Positions 46,382 through 58,782 of a DNA stretch of 60,102 nt are shown piece by piece (within the stretch, counting starts at the first letter, position 1; each line of letters begins with the position of its first letter). Origin of the DNA: Purshia tridentata. Lineage: Eukaryota > Streptophyta > Magnoliopsida > Rosales > Rosaceae. Where the stretch lies: assembly GCA_003254885.1 (NCBI GenBank), contig QANT01007975.1, forward strand, positions 1-60,102. The letters are read 5' to 3'. The position numbers and the translations under genes were made by a program. The notes beneath the pieces were generated by a model, which searched no databases, was not told the DNA's origin, and saw nothing but the letters and a program-made list of their open reading frames with translations.

Positions 46382-49260
46382 TGTAACGACCCGTACCTTC
46401 CTAAGTGAATGTTAATAGGGCTCAATGTTGACTTTTGGTTCTAGCAAGATTTTAGCTTTGACCTTGGGTCCGTTAGGAAGGTCTTGAGTTCACGAGTTCA
46501 TTGACACGCGGCATGGGTTATTTAGAGCCCCGGTTAGAAAGTTATGAACGTGATAAAAGAGCTCAAGGTTGAGTTTTTAAATTATTTGGAGCTTAGAGTT
46601 GACTTTGACATGGTTGCGTAGAGTTTGACTCCACGAATTCGTAGACATGTAGCATGCGTCATTTGGAGTTATGGTTTGTGAAATACGGAGGTTTAAAGTG
46701 ATGGGCAAACTTGTAATTATGTTGAAATGGGTTTAAATTTCCAGAAAATTCTGGAAATTTCCCCCCCTCTTTTTTTTATTTCTCTCTCTCCTCTCCCCTC
46801 TCTCCACGCGAAGGCAACAGTAGCCCCCACCCCGTTCTCCTCTTCCTTTCTCCCCTGCGCGACGCCAGTCCATTTCTGGCCAACCTCCGGCCTGCCCAGC
46901 CACCAGCGACCCCCACCCAGCCTCCTTCCGATGCCCCAGCCCTCTTTCTTCTCTCTCCCGATCCCTCTTTTCCCCTGCGCGCGACTGGAGCTTCCAGCTC
47001 CAATAAATTCCGACGACACCAGATGACGGGACGGCCGAGAAGCACTCCCCAGCCGCCGACCGTCCCTCCCCAAGCTTCCCCTTACCGGCCGTCGCTCCCA
47101 CGCACAGCAAGGAGCTCAGGAAGCCAACTGCCCTGCGAGTTCTCTCCGCCGATTCCGGCTGTTTCCGGCCACGATTGGCCCAAATTTTTGGTGAGTTTCC
47201 TCCCTCCTTTCATGGGCTTTCCTTCCCCTATAATTTAGTTGTTCAATTTTGAGAATTTGTGAGAGATTGAATTTGGGGGTTTGAAGGTAATTTCGGGTTT
47301 TGCATGGGTGTTTGAAATTGAATCAAATTGTGGGATATTTTGGGTAATTTCCATAATTAGAAACCTCTAATCGAAGTTTGGAACGAGAAATTTAGGAAAT
47401 TATTGAGGAAATCGGAAGTTTGATCGTTGGTGCTTATGCCCATTTCGGGATTTCTAGAAATTTAAGGTATTCATGGTGATTTAATTGAGATTGGGCGTAA
47501 TTTTCACCTTTAGGAACGATCTATTGAGATTTAGAATGGTCGATTTGAAGGAAATCGGAGAAATGGTGATTTTGGGGTGAAATTAGACACTTTTGGTTGT
47601 CAAAACGACCTCCGGACGACCCTCGGTTGAGTTCTGTAGAAATGAAGGTTATTGGGAGAAGTTTAACGGGATAAAAATCAGTTAGTAGTGTTGGGGTTGA
47701 GTCAAGAAGGAAAATAAGTAAGTTTAGGATTCAAATTTGAATTGTGGAGCGAAAAGCCTAGAATTCTAGTTTGTAGTTATTAAATTGAATATTATTCTAA
47801 CGCCTTACCGTTATCGTGTTAGGCGACACTCCCGAGTCCACGGACGATCCATTCGGAGACTAAGGCTAGGCTATCTCTGTGAGTGGACTTCGTTTCTTAA
47901 ACTTTGTTTATAAATTCTTTGTCAATTTCATGATTTAATTCGTATTTATATTTGAGTTTTAATTGAGTTTTATTAATTGAGAATATTAATTTATTCTTGA
48001 GCATGGTTTGAGAATTTATGCTTGGAAATAGATTTGATATGCTTGGTAACTATTTTTCGTGATAATTTATTCGACATGTTAGACTTTGGAAACGTTTTGG
48101 TTTCTCAAGTAAACGCACTTGGTTTACTCGCATTTTTGAAATATTAAAGGATTGGTTATCGAAAAAGGATTTTATAGTTGTTGGTTGATAATTTCCTAGT
48201 TTTGAAAAGGTTATATATTTTTAAGGGCAAAAAGAGATTTATGGGAAAAAGGATTTTCAAACCACCCTTCGCAGTACCCTTCAGATGATCAACTTTCATA
48301 GGTCTTTGGGACCCATCACGGCACACACATAGGCTTTGGGCCGTGTGTTGGGATGCTTTGCCCTTTGGGGGCGGCCCTGCGTGCACGTACGGCAGGAATA
48401 GTGGCCCTGCATGTGTATGACAGACCCTAGCTCTGCACATGTACGGCAGGATATTGGCCCTGCATGCGTATGGCAGGTTGTAGGCCCTGCGCATGTACGG
48501 TAGGATTATTGGCCCTGCATGCATACGGCAAGTTGTGGGCCCTGCGCATGTACGGCAGGTTCGGCAGGTAACTGTTTGGGTGAGAGGTTTCTTTATCGAA
48601 ACAGTTTACAAAATAATTCATGCTTGATACAAATTTCAGTTCTTATTTAATATTTTGGGAGCCTGACCAATTTAATTGATTTATCGGAGTTTTCAAGTGA
48701 ATTTCAAGCACAGAATTTTACACAGAGATTTCAGTGGATTTTATGAAAGGGATTTAAAAGTGGGGGATTTTAAAAAGAAACGTGAGGTCTTGGTGCCAAG
48801 CTATTTCTTTAGTTTGCTGTAATAACGGATTTTTATAATTTTGGTTAAATGTTTCTTATCTTCGTACACTCACTGAGTTATCTTACTAGTTTTATCTTTT
48901 TTGTTGTTTTAAATTTTCCCCCAGCTTGTAGCGGTGGAACGGTCGAGCTAAAGACGTCGAGGCAGTCTAGCGAAGAACTTTGAAATTTGTAGGAACCAAT
49001 TATTCTTGTAAATTTTGTAGCGCGGCTCTGATAACCTATTGAAAACTTAAGTAATTGGCTTTGAAATTTTGGTCAGAGACCCTTTGGATTGTGGTAGAGG
49101 AGCTGTGGTTCTTAGAAGTGTTTTCTTGCAGGTCTTCGGAGAAAGGGTTCGTCCAATTTCAAGGAGGGTTCTGCCGAAATTTCGGTAGGATTTTCCTTGA
49201 TATTGGATGCCCGCAGGATCACTCCGAGTTCCAGGGTGGAATTCGGGGAGGGTCCTGTCA
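46382..49260 (+). mobile_element. Solo LTR-A, 2879 bp, inside the MITE-like element
   Basis: Starts TGTAACGACCCGTACCTTCC and ends GGGAGGGTCCTGTCA. Flanks TCTCA and CCTCA are a target duplication with one change. Contains a CT-rich/GC-rich part (46750-47200), a 7-unit minisatellite, 'ggctaggctatctctgtgag' near 47867, and the common LTR end. No internal element sequence. The ORF-like frames in the GC-rich part are not conserved as proteins between LTR copies as far as I can see. Confidence 0.92.
48371..48559 (+). repeat. LTR-A minisatellite, about 7 units of 27 bp
   Basis: Units of 'ggccctgcatgcgtatggca' type alternate with 'ggccctgcgcatgtacggca' type. Confidence 0.88.
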
Positions 49261-49505
49261 CCTCATTCCATATAGGATTTTAACGATCCGAATCATTTAT
49301 TTTTTAAGTCTCCATTAAGAGATTATCTTTGCAAAAAATTAGATAAATTGGAAATCATATTTACCATATAATCTTTATAGGTAAATTATTTCTGATTTAC
49401 CTAATTTTTTGCAAGAATGATCCTTCAATAAAAACTTAAAAAATAGACTGTTTGAATTGTTGAAATCCTATATAGAATGGGCCTTATAGAAAACTTGTGT
49501 CAAAA

Positions 49506-49944
49506 CTTGTGTAAAAAATATAGTGCCACAGATCTGCCACTATATATATTGCATGAGGAATTGTCAGATTTAAAGAAATTAATTAACTTCTTTTAATATA
49601 AAAGGTGTTGTACAATTTATCTTAAGATTGAGACTCATATGAAATCAATATAGATGACGGTAAAGCTCTTCAAAAATGATGGATTAATTCAATCTTACTA
49701 TAACATTTTTACCATAAACACAAGTTTTCTTGGTTGAATCTTCATGCATTATTTCATATCTTTGATGTGATACATATATACGAAGTTAAAAAGATTGTGC
49801 AACCTCTGGATGTAGAGATGAAAAACAAGAAAGGCAAAACACCTTAATAAGTATTCACTTGTGAGCATAAGGTTTTATTGCGTAAGGGAGAATCATGGAT
49901 GAAGAGAACTGCTAAGTCATGCATGATTGTTTCAGCTCTTATTG
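49506..49944. other. A/T-rich spacer
   Basis: No gene or repeat recognised; 'ctatatatattgcatg' and similar A/T-rich sequence. Confidence 0.4.
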
Positions 49945-50217
49945 CTATTGTGGGTTTTTTATTGCATTTAGCATACCAGGCGATACAGCTGATAAAATAG
50001 CAACCCCAAATTTTCTCAGAGAGACAGCATTTCTAGTCTTCACCATATCAGATGCAATAGCTTTTGTTTCCTCTTCAACTTCAATAATCATATTCTTGCA
50101 CATCCTCACCTCACGATACGCATAAAATGATTTTCTCAAATCATTGCCCTTGAAGTTGTTGATAGGACTCGGATCGTTGTTCGTTTCCATAGCATCCATG
50201 TTGATAACTTTCAACAT
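49945..50217 (-). CDS. Small hypothetical protein, 90 residues
   Basis: An open frame from ATG at 50217 (alternative in-frame ATGs follow at residues 7 and 10) to a stop at 49945. Composition is mixed and protein-like, with a charged middle (MIIEVEEETKAIASDMV) and a small hydrophobic end (FGVAILSAVSPGMLNAI). It lies outside any repeat I identified. I do not recognise the family and no intron or promoter is certain; a chance ORF or a gene fragment is possible. Confidence 0.35.
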   Translation of the reverse strand: MLKVINMDAMETNNDPSPINNFKGNDLRKSFYAYREVRMCKNMIIEVEEETKAIASDMVKTRNAVSLRKFGVAILSAVSPGMLNAIKNPQ

Positions 50218-50267
50218 GGCCTTTTATTTTTCTTGTCACTATATGGATTGAGATGGGTGGTGGATCT

Positions 50268-50303
50268 TATATATATATATATCTCTCTCTCTCTCTCTCT
50301 CTT
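50268..50303. repeat. (AT)n-(CT)n compound microsatellite
   Basis: About 7 AT units followed by about 11 CT units, some 50 bp upstream (on the minus strand) of the small ORF. Confidence 0.95.
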
Positions 50304-51308
50304 TTCACTTGTTCATGTTCTTCTGTTCATTTTGTTGCACTATCCTCTATTGTCTGATATGTTCTATTCCATGTATTATTTGAGTCTTTTATTTCAACTA
50401 AAGAAACGTATCATCTATTAGCTGAAATTCATGACTGCAATGTTGTAAATATTTTTCCAAAATTTGAATTATAATTTACCTTTTACAATAATATACATAA
50501 ATTCTAGCTTGGAGTATGTTGCATTCAAACATTGATCATTTACTCTAGATATGTAACTTAGATATATTTTAGTATCTGTTTTTTGATAAAATTAATTTTG
50601 GACCCCCATTGAAACATAGGGGTGGGAACGGTGTGTTTCGGCCCGGTGCACCGCTGACTCTGTGCACCTCGCTGGACGTCCCCCGCCAGGGTGGTCCAGC
50701 ACTAAACACCGAGAAAATAAAAAAAAAACCAAACCAAACCACACTTAGGGGTTCCGGTTTGGTTCGAGTTTCTGATGGGTTCGCGAGGGAGGCATGAATA
50801 GTTTCACGACTGGGTTTTGGGGAGGCAGAGACCTGGTTTTTCGCGACTAATTTTGTGACTGGGCTCGATCTAGGAAGGCAAAGACTAGAGGAAGATAGAG
50901 GAGAAGGAGGCGAGCATGGTGAGCCTGGCCTCTTCGCCAACCGTCGTCGGAGCGCAGCAGATCGAAGAGTAAGCAGAAAAGTGATCAAAGAGGGAGTAGA
51001 GAGAAGAGAGGGAGAGTTTGGTGGTGGTATCACCGCCTAGCTCGTCGGCGTCACGCTGAACTGAGGAGAGACTATGTGGAAGGAGGGACGAGAGAGAGCA
51101 GAGAGAAAGAGTGATAAATTAAAGAGGCAAGACTAAAAGTGGAAAGAAAAAAATCTGAGCATTAGGGCTGGGCACCAAAAAAAATAATTTAAAAAATGTT
51201 TAGAGTTTCAATTGGGGTATGGTTTGGGTTTCAATGGGGATAGGGTTTTAGATTGGGGTTTGGGGATTGGCCAAATCAATTAAAACAAGAAAGACATTAT
51301 AGGCATAT
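50304..51308. other. Unassigned region with a GC-rich block
   Basis: 50600-51060 is GC-rich with a 154-codon minus-strand frame rich in Ser/Pro and Arg; it has no recognised domain and looks compositional. The rest is A/T-rich. A GA-rich block ('ggagggacgagagagagcag') near 51083 resembles the leaders of the nearby LTR families, so a decayed element is possible. Confidence 0.4.
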
Positions 51309-54012
51309 TATCATGTCCCAAAACAGGGCCTAAAAGAAATTCCCTTTTTGGGCCACTTGACAGCCGCTACGCCAATTATTTAACCCTAGAACGTGTCACC
51401 AAGCCCTAGTAACACCATCCTAGAATTAAATAACCAACGTAAGGCTTGTTTTGAAAAAGATGGGCTGGATTAGAGAGAAAAACACGTAGCGGAAAAATAC
51501 TTGAAAATACATCTTAAATAAAACCAACCCTCGTGGGTAAGGAGTTTTACAAAAGTACCCTTAACACCAACATGACTAACAAATAAGTCATGCTTAACTA
51601 GCAAACCCAAAGTGGGCACCAACCAACTACTCAAAAGCAGTCTTCAAAGCTTACAAACAAACTGAAAGATGGAACTGATAATTAACAGAGTTCGTTAAGA
51701 CAAACGACTCGACAAAACGGGAAAGAGACTTGAGGATGCCTAGCAAGATATTCAAGTACCTCGCCAACCGACTAATTGAGATCGTCAACCGGAATTCGAT
51801 CTGCAAAATAATGCAGTAGGGTGTAAGCATCACAAATGATCATCGCTTCCCCTCGGGTGACCCTAGCTGGGTTTGAAAATAGTAGGTCAAAATATTTAAT
51901 AAATATAATTAGTTGGTACTGAAAAATAGTTGAAAAGATTTCACCAAGCAAAATCCATATCAATGTTTAATCGTTGAAATCCACGAAACCTTTGATGATA
52001 CGTATGCAGTTTTCTCAAAACGTTAAAGGGCCTAAATATCATTAGTTGATGATCGATCACGAATGGCCAACTACACTTACCAAGCACAAAGCAGGTAATG
52101 TAGCGAGAGTATCCATTACCATGGCAGTACCCCTTAAGCTAGCCTCCCCAGAAGGACAAATCGACTAACTCATCCGTACATACCACTTCCGGAAGTTTAG
52201 GGGATCGAAAACCAAGGTCAGCGTTCAATTGTGACGCTTTACTCTCAGATCATCAATAACAACCAAAAACCGTGCAACATGGCATACAAAAACGATGCAG
52301 AGTTTGCAAGCAATAATATTTAATAGCATAAATACAGGCACAAAAACAGTCCCAATAGTCAGGGTGTGAGAATCCCCCTACCTAGTGTCCAAGCTTAACC
52401 TTTTGTACTTTTACAGCACCAAGTCCTTAAATCCTTCTCTGGGAAAACTGGAAATCCAAATCCGACAGAAATCCAACTTTAGTAAAAGCAGGTTCGACAA
52501 AACTTCGACTGAGTTTTAGCAGAGTTTTGGCATGACCTTACCATTCGGTCATAATTTCCCAGAAAATCTCAGAAACTTGTCTACTAAGACCAAGTCTCTG
52601 TATTTTCGGGACTTAGGGTTTCTACTTAACCAAATTTTATTTTAAGTTTGGAGGTTAACCACATAAAGTCCAAACAATCATGACCAGGTCAGTACGGGGG
52701 AGACTAGGAGGATCAATCTCAGTGTTCCTTAAGCTAGCAATAGCAACAGTAGCCAGGACTGACCTCGACATCATGTCGGTCGATTATTTTTATTGGGTGG
52801 CCTCAAATAATTATTAGATTCATTGATTAACAAACAAACAAGTCCAACTAATTAAGTAAGCAAAGCAAATAATTCCAAATTAGTTACTTTGCATGCTTCT
52901 TACTCTTTAGGTTTTAGCAATTACATAATTAATTGATTTATTTAATCCAACTTAATCAATTAAATTATGCAATTTAAATCCTACTTTAAACAAGGTTAAT
53001 TAATTTAATAATCCAACTTAACTAATTAATCATGCATAAAAACTTTAAAGAGAAGGAGAAGTTTCACCTACCCGGTTGAAGACCTCCTTTGCTTAACCTC
53101 CACAAAAGAATTACTAACACCAAAATTAAAGCCTAATAAGCAACTAAATTAAACTTAAAGAACTATAACAAACTTTAGAGTCTTACTCAAAGACTTATTT
53201 CGGTGCGACGGAAATTGGGCAGGGCTTCGCTCCGAAGAAAGGCTATTTTTGATTTAGAGAAATTAATCACCACTTTTATGGGGTAACTAATAACCCAACC
53301 AAAAATAAACAAAATTTTGAACTATGGAGCTTGCTCCTTTGGGTTCTCTTCACAAAAGGAAGGATTCCCTTAAGAAGAATTTTAAAGAGAGAAAGAATAT
53401 AGAGTGAGAAGCTCTCAACTCAACTTAAGAAGTGCAAGTGAAAATGAGGAGGAGGCTCCTCTATTTATAGGCCTTAGGAGGTGAGGAAGGAAGCTCTCAT
53501 CTCCAACGTGGGACAATTTTCAAGTAAGAATGGATGGTTAAGATTAAAAGGTCCTTTAATGAAGTTTAATGGCTAGGATTAAAACAAGGGTAGATGATCA
53601 AGTGTGACAAAGACCACCTTAGTTCCGTGCACCCATCCTTGTCAGCACCTTGCTGACGCATCAGCTTGTGACACGTGGCGCTGGCTGCCACATCACTTTT
53701 TTTTTTTCTAGCTTCAAAAATTCACCAAAAATTGCTCGGGTCTCCAAATAATTCCATGAAAAATCCTACGGACTCGTAAGACTGAGTACTATCTATTTAT
53801 GGGCTCAAAACAACAATTTAATTTCTAGAATTTTTATGAAAAATCCAACTTTACCCAAAATAAATTCTGAAAAATAAATAATGGCCCAAAAATAATTATC
53901 CAACTTGGAAAATTCATAACTTAATCATTCTAACTCGAAATTCAATGAACCAAACGTCGTTACTCACAACAAATTAAGTTCTATGCTAGTGATGTCGAGC
54001 CTTAGTCACTAG
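51309..54012 (-). mobile_element. LTR-C copy 2, interrupted by LTR-B copy 2
   Basis: Reverse complement of copy 1: starts TATCATGTCCC (copy 1 ends GGAACATGACA) and runs to 'gccttagtcactag' at 54012, where copy 1 has about 60 more bases to its TGTGAG start. LTR-B begins at exactly this point, so the missing end was displaced or lost. Confidence 0.85.
53461..53469 (-). promoter_or_regulatory. TATA box of LTR-C copy 2
   Basis: Minus strand reads TATAAATAG, the counterpart of 39674-39682. Confidence 0.6.
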
Positions 54013-55603
54013 TGTCACGCCCCGACCCTCGGGCACGTGAACACCAACTGAACCTGAAAACTGAAACTGTTTCCTGAAGCTGTGGGCCCTTTTACTGAAA
54101 CTGTGAGCCATGAATATAAAATAATTTCCTGAAAACAACTGTAAGTTTACAAAATAATTCACATAAAACCAAGTGTAAAACCTTTTACACGAAAATAAAA
54201 CTGTAAAATAAGTTTTCTGAAACTGCTGCTGGTCCCACTGCCTCGTCTTCTCTCCACTGCCTCCTCAGCTTGCTCAACCTGCAAAACCAAACCCTGCACC
54301 CAACCACAGGTGCACCGGGTTTACACACAAACCCGGTAAGCTCACTAGAGCTCGTATGAGTGAAACGACTGTAAACCTCAAATTAACTCAAATTAAAAAT
54401 CAATCACAATCCATTTTAATGCCTCAGGCACAATCAAACCACAATTCACAGATCATAATCCATAACCTGATCACCAAATCCTCTAAACCGATCCAATCCA
54501 CTGTGATCCTTAATCCCTAAATATCCTCAATTTAACCTCTAACTGAAGAATCGCCTCGAACAATCCACCAGATCCTTACTTGGGATCCAACTAGATCCTT
54601 CCATAACTGAGAATCCTCAATCAACCTCTGGAATCCTCAATCAACCTTTAGAATCCACTAAATCCTCAATTAAAACCGCTGATACTCCGATCTCTTCCTT
54701 AATCCCTAAATCCTCGAGATCCCCAATCCTATTTCCGTAACCTCTTAACTAGCAAACAACAATCAGTCAAACAAGCACAACAAACAAAAAAGCAACTGGA
54801 CTGAAAATTAGTTGAACTTAGGTTCACTCACTGTGACCGCGCGAAAAGATCGAATTGCCCTTCGTGTCCTTCGTGGCTCCTTTGCTCGGATTCTAAAATC
54901 CGGCAGCACAACGGCATCGAAAATACAAATTCTCGTGCCGAGTGTACCTGCTAAGACAAGACAAACCAACCAAAACAAGCAAGGTTCACAATCAAGCCAG
55001 CAATTACAAAAACGGGCGGGAACCACCACACACGGTGGCTGCCCGACCCTAGAAAAACACACGGAAGGTCCAGAAGCTCACCCAAACTCACCCACAAGCT
55101 CGGGTGGTTGGCCCGAGGCCAAAACACAGAAAACGGTCGCTGGAACCGTCACACGCAGCGAGTCCCACGACGGTCAACTGGCGGTCAACTGCCAAAAACG
55201 AAAGTCACGTTTAGCTAAAACAAACTACACAGGGACGTAGAGGGGATCAAGGGGATCGATTCTCGAACCTGGGTCGACGGCCAAAAGTGGCCGGAAAAGA
55301 AGGAAAACTGGCCGGAAAGCCGGCGGCACACCCACACTCGATCCGCCGTCCACGGCGGTCCCACGGGTCAATCGAACCCACCAACACGGTGGGCTCGACG
55401 AGAGGAAGAGATCTAGGCAATCGCTGAGCCCCGTCGTCGCCGGAAACGTCGAGATCGCTGCCGATCACCCACTGTGCACGAGCTGGAACGCGAGTTTCTG
55501 GGCTGTTTCACGGGAAGGCGCCACCACCGGAGGGAAGAGGGAGGCGGCGCGAGCACGACGAGCCAAAAACCAGGCCGGCCCGCCGCTGGACGCGCCCCCA
55601 CGT
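54013..55603 (-). mobile_element. LTR-B copy 2, truncated
   Basis: Starts TGTCACGCCCCG next to ACTAG. It parallels LTR-B copy 1 ('aacccggtaagctcactaga', 'gctcggattctaaaatcc', 'tctcgaacctgggtcgacgg') but breaks off near 55603 before the final ~290 bp, joining the 3' internal tail of a gypsy element. It is GC-richer and less decayed in its last third than copy 1. Confidence 0.8.
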
Positions 55604-55671
55604 GCCAGAGAACTAGATTACCACCACGTGTGTAAAATTTCGAGGATGAAATTTTTCTAACGGGGGGAGAT
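55604..55671 (+). mobile_element. 3' internal tail and polypurine tract of an LTR-A element
   Basis: 'gagaactagattaccacca' and 'aaaatttcgaggatgaaatt' match the tail of the gag-only element (38580-38650), with about 20 bp missing in between. 'cggggggagat' directly before the LTR is the polypurine tract. Thus the following LTR-A is a true 3' LTR, not a solo LTR. Confidence 0.8.
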
Positions 55672-57690
55672 TGTAACGACCCGTACCTTCCTAAGTAAAT
55701 GTTAATAGGGCCCAACGTTGACTTTTGGTTCTGGTAAGATTTTAGCTTTGACTTTGGGTCCGTTAGGAAGGTCTTGAGCTCACGAGTTCATTGACACGCG
55801 GCATGGGTTATTTAGAGTTACGGTTAAAAAGTTATGAACGTGATAAAAGAGCTCAAGGTTGACTTTTTAAATTACTTGGAGTTTAGAGTTGACTTTGACA
55901 TGGTTGCGTAGAGCTCGACTCCACGAGTTCGTAGACACGTAGCATGCATCATTTGGAGTTACGGTTTGAGAAATATGGAGGTTCAAAGTGAGGGGCAAAC
56001 TTGTAATTTCGTTGAAATGGGTTTAAAATTCCAGAAATTTCTGAAATCTCCTTTTCCCCCTTTATTTCTCTCTCCTCTCCCTCTCTCTCCCGCACTCTCA
56101 TTCTTCTTTCTCTCTCTCCTCCTCTCTTCAAGGCCAAACTTTGAATGGCCATAACTCCTTCGTTTGATGTCCGATTCTGGTGATCTTGGTATCGTTGGAA
56201 AGCTATCGACGATGCCTTTCCACTGATAGTCTCAGATCATCATTCCGATCAACCTTGAAGACGCAGCAGCCCAGTTACAGTCACGCCACCGCCGTTGTTC
56301 TTTGTCGATTCCGGCCGTTTCTGGCCCTGTTTGGGTCGGATTCTTAGTGGGTTTTACTCCTCTCTTCGTGTGCTTCCTTTCCCCTAAGGTATTGTCTTCT
56401 AAATTTAAGTATTTTCGTTTATTAATTTTTGGAGTTTACACACTCATTTCAGGTTCTCTTAGAAAGCTAAGATTGGGTGGTGTTTTGAGTTATTTTTGGA
56501 CATTAATCACTCTTAGGAACTTCCAATTGAGGATTAGACCAAGAAATTTTAAGGAATTTGAAGAAATTGGGAAGTTGGGGAAATTGGGGTTATGCCCATT
56601 TCGGGTTTGGCTTGGGTTTTCAAAATTAATACAAATGGTGAGGTGTTTTGAGTGATTACTATCATTAGGAACCTCTAATCAAATATTAGAATGAGAAATT
56701 TGGGAAACTTCGAAGAAACTTGGAAGTTGAATAGTTGAGGCTTAGGTCTATTTCGGGATTTCTAGAAAACTAAGGTGTGCATGGTGATTTAATTGGAATT
56801 GGACATGACTTTCATCTTTAGGAACGTTCTACTGAGGTTTAGAATAGTTAATTTGGAAAAAATCAGAGAAATGGTGACTTTGGGGCGAAATTGGACACTT
56901 TTTGGGTTGTCGAAACGACACCCGGACAATCCTTGGTCAAGTTAGGTAGAATGGAGGTTAATTGAGGAAATTATCGGATTAAAAAATAAGCTAGTGGCAT
57001 GGGTTTTGAGTCGAGACGGAAAATAAGTTGGTTCATGGTTTGAATTTAGGATTATGGAGCGAAAGGCCTAGAACTCACACTTTCTAGTTTTTCAGTTAGC
57101 ATTTGGGATAGTATTCTAACGTATTGTCGTTCTCGTGTTAGGCAACGTTCCCGAGCCCAAAGACGATCCAGTCGGAGACCAAGGCTAGGCTATCTCTGTG
57201 AGTGGACTTCGTTTTCTAAACTATTTTTATGAAATTAATGATTTAATTCATAGTTATATTTTGAGTTATTTGAGCCGTGATTTAATTAAATTAGAAATAT
57301 ATTTGGTTCATGAGTTTGGCCTTCTGATTTCTTAAATAAGTGTTGATTGAATTCTGGATATTGAGTTAGTTACTTTGGATTTCATGCTTCGACGAGAAAA
57401 AAAAGGAATTTAAAATGTTATCATGTTTGAGTTTGAGAAAATACTGGATTTCAATGGATTTTGTACCAAGGGTTTGGTTACTGAAAAGGATTTTATAGTC
57501 GTTGGTTTAATGATTTCCCAGTTTTGGAAAGGTTATGTGTTTTATGGGCAAAAAGAGATTTATGGGAAAAGGATTTTCAAACCACCCTTCGCAGTACCCT
57601 TCAGATGATCAGCTTTCATAGGTCTTTGGGACCCATCACGGCACACACATAGGCTTTGGGCCGTGTGTCGGGATGCTTTGCCCTTTGGGG

Positions 57691-57933
57691 GCGGCCCTGC
57701 GTGCACGTACGGCAGGTATATTGGCCCTGCATGTGTATGACAGACCCTGGCTCTGCACATGTACGGCAGGATATTGGCTCTGCATGCGTACGGCAGGTCG
57801 TAGGCCTTGCGCATGTATGGCAGGATTATTGGCCCTGCATGCGTATGGCAAGTTGTGAGCCCTGCGCATGTACGGCAGGCTATTGGCCCTGCATGCGTAC
57901 GGCAGGTCGTGGGCCCTGCGCATGTACGGCAGG
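57691..57933 (+). repeat. LTR-A minisatellite, about 9 units of 27 bp
   Basis: Same two alternating unit types as in the other LTR-A copies, two units more than at 48371 and four more than at 11836. Confidence 0.88.
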
Positions 57934-58399
57934 TTCGGTGGGTAACTGTTGGGTGAGAGATTTCTTTATCAAAGTAGTTTACAAAAAATTCTTGATTTAT
58001 ACAAAATCTCATTTCTTATTTAATATTTTGGGAGCTTGATCAGTTTTACCAATTTATCAGAGTTTTTAAAACGGATTTCAAATGCGGACTTTTACATGGA
58101 GTTTTCAGTAGATTTTATGAAAGTTAATTTAAAACTGGGGGATTTTAATGAAAGTTTGTGAAATTTAAGGAGCTTGAAAGTAAAGGTTTAAAAATGTTTA
58201 TTTTGGTTTATGTCCACTCACTGAGTTATCTTATTAGTTTTCTCCTTTGTCGTTTTAATTTTCCCCCCAGGTTGTAGCGGTGGAACGGTCGAGCCAAAGA
58301 CGTCGAAGCAGTCTAACGAACCTTTGGAATTTGTAGGAACCAATTATTCTTGTAAATTTATTTTCTTAGTAAATTTTGTAGCGCGGCTCTGATAACCTA

Positions 58400-58718
58400 A
58401 TGAAAACTTAAGTAATTGGTTTTGAAATTTGGGTCGGAGACCCTTTTGGTTGTGGTAGAGGAGCTGTGAAGCTTAGAAGTGCAATTGCAGGTCTCGTGGA
58501 GAAAAGAGTTCGTCCAATTTCAGGGGAGGTTCTGCCAAAATTTCGGTAGGATTTTCCTATGAAAAACTTAATTGATTAGTTTTGGAATTTGGGTTGGAGA
58601 CCCTTTTGGTTGTGGTAGAGGAGCTGTGGAACTTAGAAGTGCATTTCCAGGTCTCGTGGAGAAAAAAGGTTCGTCCAATTTCAAGGGAGGTTCTGCCAAA
58701 ATTTCGGTAGGATTTTCC
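58400..58718 (+). repeat. Tandem duplication of about 159 bp near the LTR-A end
   Basis: 'cccttttggttgtggtagag' and 'ttctgccaaaatttcggtag' each occur twice (58400-58558, 58559-58718). Other LTR-A copies have one. Located in the U5-like terminal part. Confidence 0.88.
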
Positions 58719-58782
58719 TTGATATTGGATGCCCGCAGGATCACTCCGGGTTCTAGAGTGGAATTCGGGGAGGGTCCTGTCA

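Larger units (their letters stand above)
46354..49505. mobile_element. Palindromic MITE-like element, split by a solo LTR
   Basis: Left arm is 46354-46381 plus 49261-49360, right arm about 49377-49505. Reverse-complementing the right arm gives the left arm at roughly 80% identity: both begin TTTTGACACAAGTTTTC, and share 'tatataggatttt'/'catataggattt' and 'tgcaaaaaattag'. Without the LTR it is about 270 bp, with arms of ~125 bp and a ~16-bp loop (near 49361-49376). No coding capacity. The superfamily is undetermined because no target duplication was clear. Confidence 0.8.
55672..58782 (+). mobile_element. LTR-A, 3111 bp (3' LTR of a truncated element)
   Basis: Starts TGTAACGACCCGTACC and ends GGGTCCTGTCA. 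Longest of the LTR-A copies: it has 9 minisatellite units and a tandem duplication near its end. Otherwise it parallels 46382-49260 throughout. Confidence 0.9.

Noticed and set aside
46717..47110. Several 90-125 codon ORFs, both strands
   Set aside because: Same GC-rich LTR-A block as above; no domain and no preserved frame between copies.
50569..51033. 154-codon minus-strand ORF
   Set aside because: Ser/Pro/Arg-rich composition from a GC-rich block, no recognisable domain or start context.
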